DNA of 8,915 nucleotides from Desulfobacterales bacterium (GTDB lineage: Bacteria; Desulfobacterota; Desulfobacteria; Desulfobacterales; JAFDCJ01), in the NCBI GenBank assembly GCA_020345785.1, contig CP070771.1:931809-940723 (forward strand). Direction: 5' to 3'. A program made the translations under genes and the position numbers. This document shows, piece by piece, positions 6,701 through 8,915 of this stretch; the stretch's first letter is position 1; each line of letters begins with the position of its first letter. The notes beneath the pieces are model-generated. The model saw only the letters and a list, made by a program, of their open reading frames with translations. It ran no database searches and was not told where the DNA came from.

Positions 6701-6718
6701 ACGACAAGAATTTGTCGT
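6701..6718. promoter_or_regulatory. Palindrome, candidate enhancer site
   Basis: ACGACAA (6701-6707) and TTGTCGT (6712-6718) are perfect 7-bp inverted arms around GAAT. The site lies about 119-136 bp upstream of the -24 element at 6582, where sigma54 activators usually bind. An AT-rich inverted repeat (ATATAA-TT-TTATAT, 6621-6634) lies between them and may bend the DNA. The palindrome is also about 260 bp upstream of the divergent response regulator gene, so it could serve either gene. Confidence 0.45.
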
Positions 6719-6975
6719 GTGACTGAAAACTCATTGACGTGCCGGCAAATCGAAATCAATGCTCTGGCTGTTTGATAACCTGATTTATTGGTATTCTCGT
6801 CTTCCCGCTGCAAGCGGGATGAGCGAAGTGAACGAATTTCATTTCAACCCTAATCCGGCTAAAGTTTTCCCCTGATCTGTCGATATCAAAAATATAGTTT
6901 TTCAGAACAAGCTTGTTGATCCAGCCAAAAAGTCTGACCGATTTTGGTCGAATAAAGATATTCAGAACGGATGCT
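6719..6975. other. Gap before the HD-GYP regulator
   Basis: There is no supported gene here. The stretch contains a short 7-bp hairpin (TCCCGCT 6803-6809, AGCGGGA 6813-6819, loop GCA) and a TTGACG (6733-6738) without a good -10 box. No convincing promoter for the downstream regulator gene was found. Confidence 0.4.
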
Positions 6976-8595
6976 ATGGACGGTCGAAATAAAGAAACTA
7001 TTCTTTTTGTGGATGATGAAGAGAGTATCCTGAAAGTCGTCACTGAATATTTTGAGCGGCAGGGCTACCGAATCTTCACCGCCGGCAACGGGGTGGAGGC
7101 GATGCAAATAATTAAAAATGAAAAAGTAGACTGCTGTTTCACCGATATTAATATGCCCGTCATGAACGGGCTTGATCTCGCTGAAAATATCAGGCTGCAC
7201 GATAACACCATGCCGGTCATCGTAATGACCGGGTATCCATCCCTGGAAAACACGATTCAGACCATAAAAAACGGCGTGGTTGATTTTCTAATTAAACCGG
7301 TTAATCTCAAGCAGATGGAACTTTGCATGCAGCGTGTCTTGCGGCAACGCGGACTTTTTATTGAAAATGTCCTTTTAAAAGAGGAGGTTCAAAGCAAGGA
7401 ACGCCTTGAAAATCTCAATCAGGAATTGCTCTATAAGGTGGAAGAACTTAATATCTTAAACAAAATTATGAGTAATTTCACCAGCATTGTATCCACCGCC
7501 GATGTCTTCAAGCGTGCTGTCGATCAGGCACTTGAAATCAGCCAGGCCGATTTCACCAATTTTTATGTAATCAACGAATCCGTCAACCAGCCTTTTGAAG
7601 TCGCTTCGGCCAGGGCTAACAGAGTCCAAGGGGACAACAAGGAATCCCCGGTCGATCCGTCGAACCTTCAAAGCATGAACGCTGCAGTGACCGGCGTCGA
7701 TCCCTCATCTCTTGTTCAATTGATCATGGAGGTTGCATCCGACGAAATACCGCTGCTGATTTCCCAAAATAACGGTGCCGCCGGCCTGCCTAAAGATTTG
7801 CTGTCTGTTATGCTCGTGCCGCTGAAAATTCGCGAAAAAGTATTCGGCGTTTTGACGGCCGGCATTTTGGAGGGCCTTGTCCGTTTTAGCGAAAAGGATC
7901 TTTACTATCTTTCTTTCATGGCTCAGAGCGCGGCTCAGTCGATTGAGAACCTGGCCCTCTATGAGAACATTTATGAAAATCTGTTCGCGACACTGTATGC
8001 ATTTGTCAACGCTGTTGAGGCCAGAGATCTTTATACCCGGCAGCATTCCAGCCGTGTTACCGGCATATCGCTGCTTATCGGCCGGCAGCTAGGGTGCACC
8101 GGAGAAGAACTTGATATTCTAAATTTTGCCGGACACCTTCACGATATCGGCAAGATCGGCATCCGGGATGATATTCTACTGAAGCCCGGTCGGCTTACCC
8201 AGGAGGAATTTGAAAAAATTAAACAACATCCGGCTATCGGTGCCAATATCCTGGAGCAGATGGGCATGTGGGATAAAGAAAGGCAGATTATCCGGTGCCA
8301 TCATGAACGTTTCGATGGGACCGGTTATCCCGATGGTCTAAAAGAAAAACAGATCCCATTTCTGGCCCGCATCCTGTCGGTGGCAGATGTCTATGATGCC
8401 ATGGCATCGGATCGAGCCTACCGCAAACGCATGGAAGAAAGAATTATCCTCAAAGTGATTCATGAAGGATCCGGCACGCAATTTGATCCGGTTGTCGTGG
8501 CGGCATTTGACGAAGTGTATAAAAAAGGAATCATATCCAACTACATGGAAACCGGACAATTGGAAAACACTGGCCGGCATCCCTTGTCTTTATGA
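6976..8595 (+). CDS. REC-GAF-HD-GYP response regulator, c-di-GMP phosphodiesterase
   Basis: The product is 539 residues from ATG 6976. The receiver domain (about 7-120) has the acidic pocket D13-D14, phospho-acceptor D57 (TDINMP), T85 and K107 (KPV). A coiled-coil linker (about 130-165) leads to a GAF-like sensor domain (about 165-330). The HD-GYP domain (about 340-500) has EARD...RQH (E348, H357), the HD pair H389-D390 in LHDIGKIGI, H418, H442-H443 in CHHERFDGTGYPDG, and D471. With metal ligands and GYP intact, it should hydrolyse cyclic-di-GMP in the cytoplasm, controlled by phosphorylation and perhaps a GAF ligand. No partner kinase is in the window. A TTG at 6913 could extend the frame by 21 residues, but these are not REC-like, so ATG 6976 is preferred despite a weak Shine-Dalgarno. 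It diverges from the lipoprotein gene. Confidence 0.93.
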   Translation: MDGRNKETILFVDDEESILKVVTEYFERQGYRIFTAGNGVEAMQIIKNEKVDCCFTDINMPVMNGLDLAENIRLHDNTMPVIVMTGYPSLENTIQTIKNGVVDFLIKPVNLKQMELCMQRVLRQRGLFIENVLLKEEVQSKERLENLNQELLYKVEELNILNKIMSNFTSIVSTADVFKRAVDQALEISQADFTNFYVINESVNQPFEVASARANRVQGDNKESPVDPSNLQSMNAAVTGVDPSSLVQLIMEVASDEIPLLISQNNGAAGLPKDLLSVMLVPLKIREKVFGVLTAGILEGLVRFSEKDLYYLSFMAQSAAQSIENLALYENIYENLFATLYAFVNAVEARDLYTRQHSSRVTGISLLIGRQLGCTGEELDILNFAGHLHDIGKIGIRDDILLKPGRLTQEEFEKIKQHPAIGANILEQMGMWDKERQIIRCHHERFDGTGYPDGLKEKQIPFLARILSVADVYDAMASDRAYRKRMEERIILKVIHEGSGTQFDPVVVAAFDEVYKKGIISNYMETGQLENTGRHPLSL

Positions 8596-8693
8596 ATCAC
8601 CGCCAAGTCGGCGACCTGCCTGGATAGGTTTATAAGTTATCAATTCGGTTCCAATTTTCTTATTCCCTAACGCCAGAAATCGAGGTTTAATAA

Positions 8694-8729
8694 AAGCCTT
8701 ACATAAATGTTCTCCCTGGCTTATTTTTT
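8694..8729 (+). terminator. Weak candidate terminator after the HD-GYP gene
   Basis: AAGCC (8694-8698) can pair with GGCTT (8718-8722), followed by ATTTTTT (8723-8729). The stem is only 5 bp with a 19-nt loop and lies about 100 bp after the stop codon, so it is weak. No better terminator was seen. Confidence 0.25.
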
Positions 8730-8752
8730 CCTCCTATTTTCAATGTTCGGTG

Positions 8753-8761
8753 TGCTATACT
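8753..8761 (+). promoter_or_regulatory. Extended -10 promoter candidate
   Basis: TGCTATACT combines the TG-N extended -10 element with TATACT (8756-8761, 5 of 6). No clear -35 is present. A start near 8768 would precede the short frame at 8789 and the stem-loop cluster after it. Confidence 0.3.
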
Positions 8762-8788
8762 GGCAGATATGGGGCGTGGTGAAATCTT

Positions 8789-8824
8789 ATGACTAATATT
8801 GGAACAGGTAGGAAACGGATATAA
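8789..8824 (+). other. 11-codon open frame, possible leader peptide
   Basis: The frame reads MTNIGTGRKRI and ends with TAA (8822-8824). GGTGA (8779-8783) lies about 5 nt upstream as a plausible ribosome site. The stop is two bases before a cluster of alternative stem-loops, the layout of a leader peptide before an attenuator. However, the peptide has no run of one amino acid, which a classic amino-acid biosynthesis leader would show. Confidence 0.3.
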
Positions 8825-8826
8825 AA

Positions 8827-8906
8827 CAGCGCGACCACCGGCAGAGTGTGGTCGCGGCCCCATCCAGGGGCTCTCCTCATACCCTCAGCTATGCTGGTGG
8901 TCGCTG
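8827..8906 (+). repeat. Nested alternative stem-loops
   Basis: GCGACCACC (8831-8839) can pair with two nearly identical partners: GTGGTCGC (8848-8855) in a tight 9-bp hairpin (8830-8838/8848-8856), or GGTGGTCGC (8896-8904). The long-range option extends to about 14 pairs (8827-8842 with 8893-8906) with a 2-nt bulge and one G-U pair. Inside it lies a third stem, GCCCC/GGGGC (8857-8861/8867-8871). The two main folds exclude each other, as in an attenuator or riboswitch-like switch. A structured RNA or a mobile-element end is also possible. The window ends just after it. Confidence 0.5.
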
Positions 8907-8915
8907 ATTGCTCGA

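Noticed and set aside
8761..8775. Sigma54 element TGGCAGATATGGGGC
   Set aside because: GG and GC are spaced correctly, but the -12 half is GGGC rather than TTGC. It overlaps a better extended -10 box.
1..8915. tRNA, rRNA, CRISPR arrays, insertion sequences
   Set aside because: No tRNA T-loop context, rRNA-like stretch, regularly spaced repeats, transposase or integrase frame was seen on either strand.

Overview
The window reads as a bacterial chromosome segment of moderate GC. A Desulfobacterota-type (deltaproteobacterial) host is a reasonable guess: it combines a REC-GAF-HD-GYP regulator, sigma54-type promoters, a large orphan lipoprotein, and a glycosyltransferase-methyltransferase pair. 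This placement is inference from gene content; there is no rRNA or other marker gene to confirm it.

Left part (1-1372, plus strand). Bases 1-300 hold no supported gene. A sigma54-like -24/-12 element (301-316) precedes a roughly 160-nt leader whose hairpin can mask a strong Shine-Dalgarno sequence. Next comes a small membrane-protein gene (490-887) split over three frames. Removing one base near 574 and one near 721 gives a continuous 131-residue protein with one membrane helix and a coiled coil. A universal stress protein gene (953-1372) follows.

Middle-left (1367-3320, minus strand). A GT4 glycosyltransferase and a class I SAM-dependent methyltransferase form a two-gene operon with overlapping ends, probably acting on a surface glycan or glycolipid. 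The methyltransferase and the stress protein converge, and both TGA stops lie in one palindrome, TCATGA.

Middle (3543-6718, minus strand). A self-contained unit encodes an 897-residue lipoprotein of unknown function. It has a good sigma54 promoter (6567-6582), a palindrome about 120 bp upstream where an enhancer-binding protein would sit, a leader of about 258 nt with stem-loops, a strong ribosome binding site, and a textbook intrinsic terminator (3543-3570).

Right part (6976-8595, plus strand). Divergent from the lipoprotein lies a REC-GAF-HD-GYP response regulator with a full set of catalytic residues, a likely cyclic-di-GMP phosphodiesterase. A link between this regulator and the sigma54-driven lipoprotein is attractive but rests only on adjacency.

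The last 320 bases hold no ordinary gene. They carry an extended -10 box, an 11-codon open frame with a plausible ribosome binding site and, two bases after its stop, a set of alternative stem-loops resembling a leader or attenuator or a structured RNA, cut off by the window end. No tRNA, rRNA, CRISPR array, transposase or integrase is evident.
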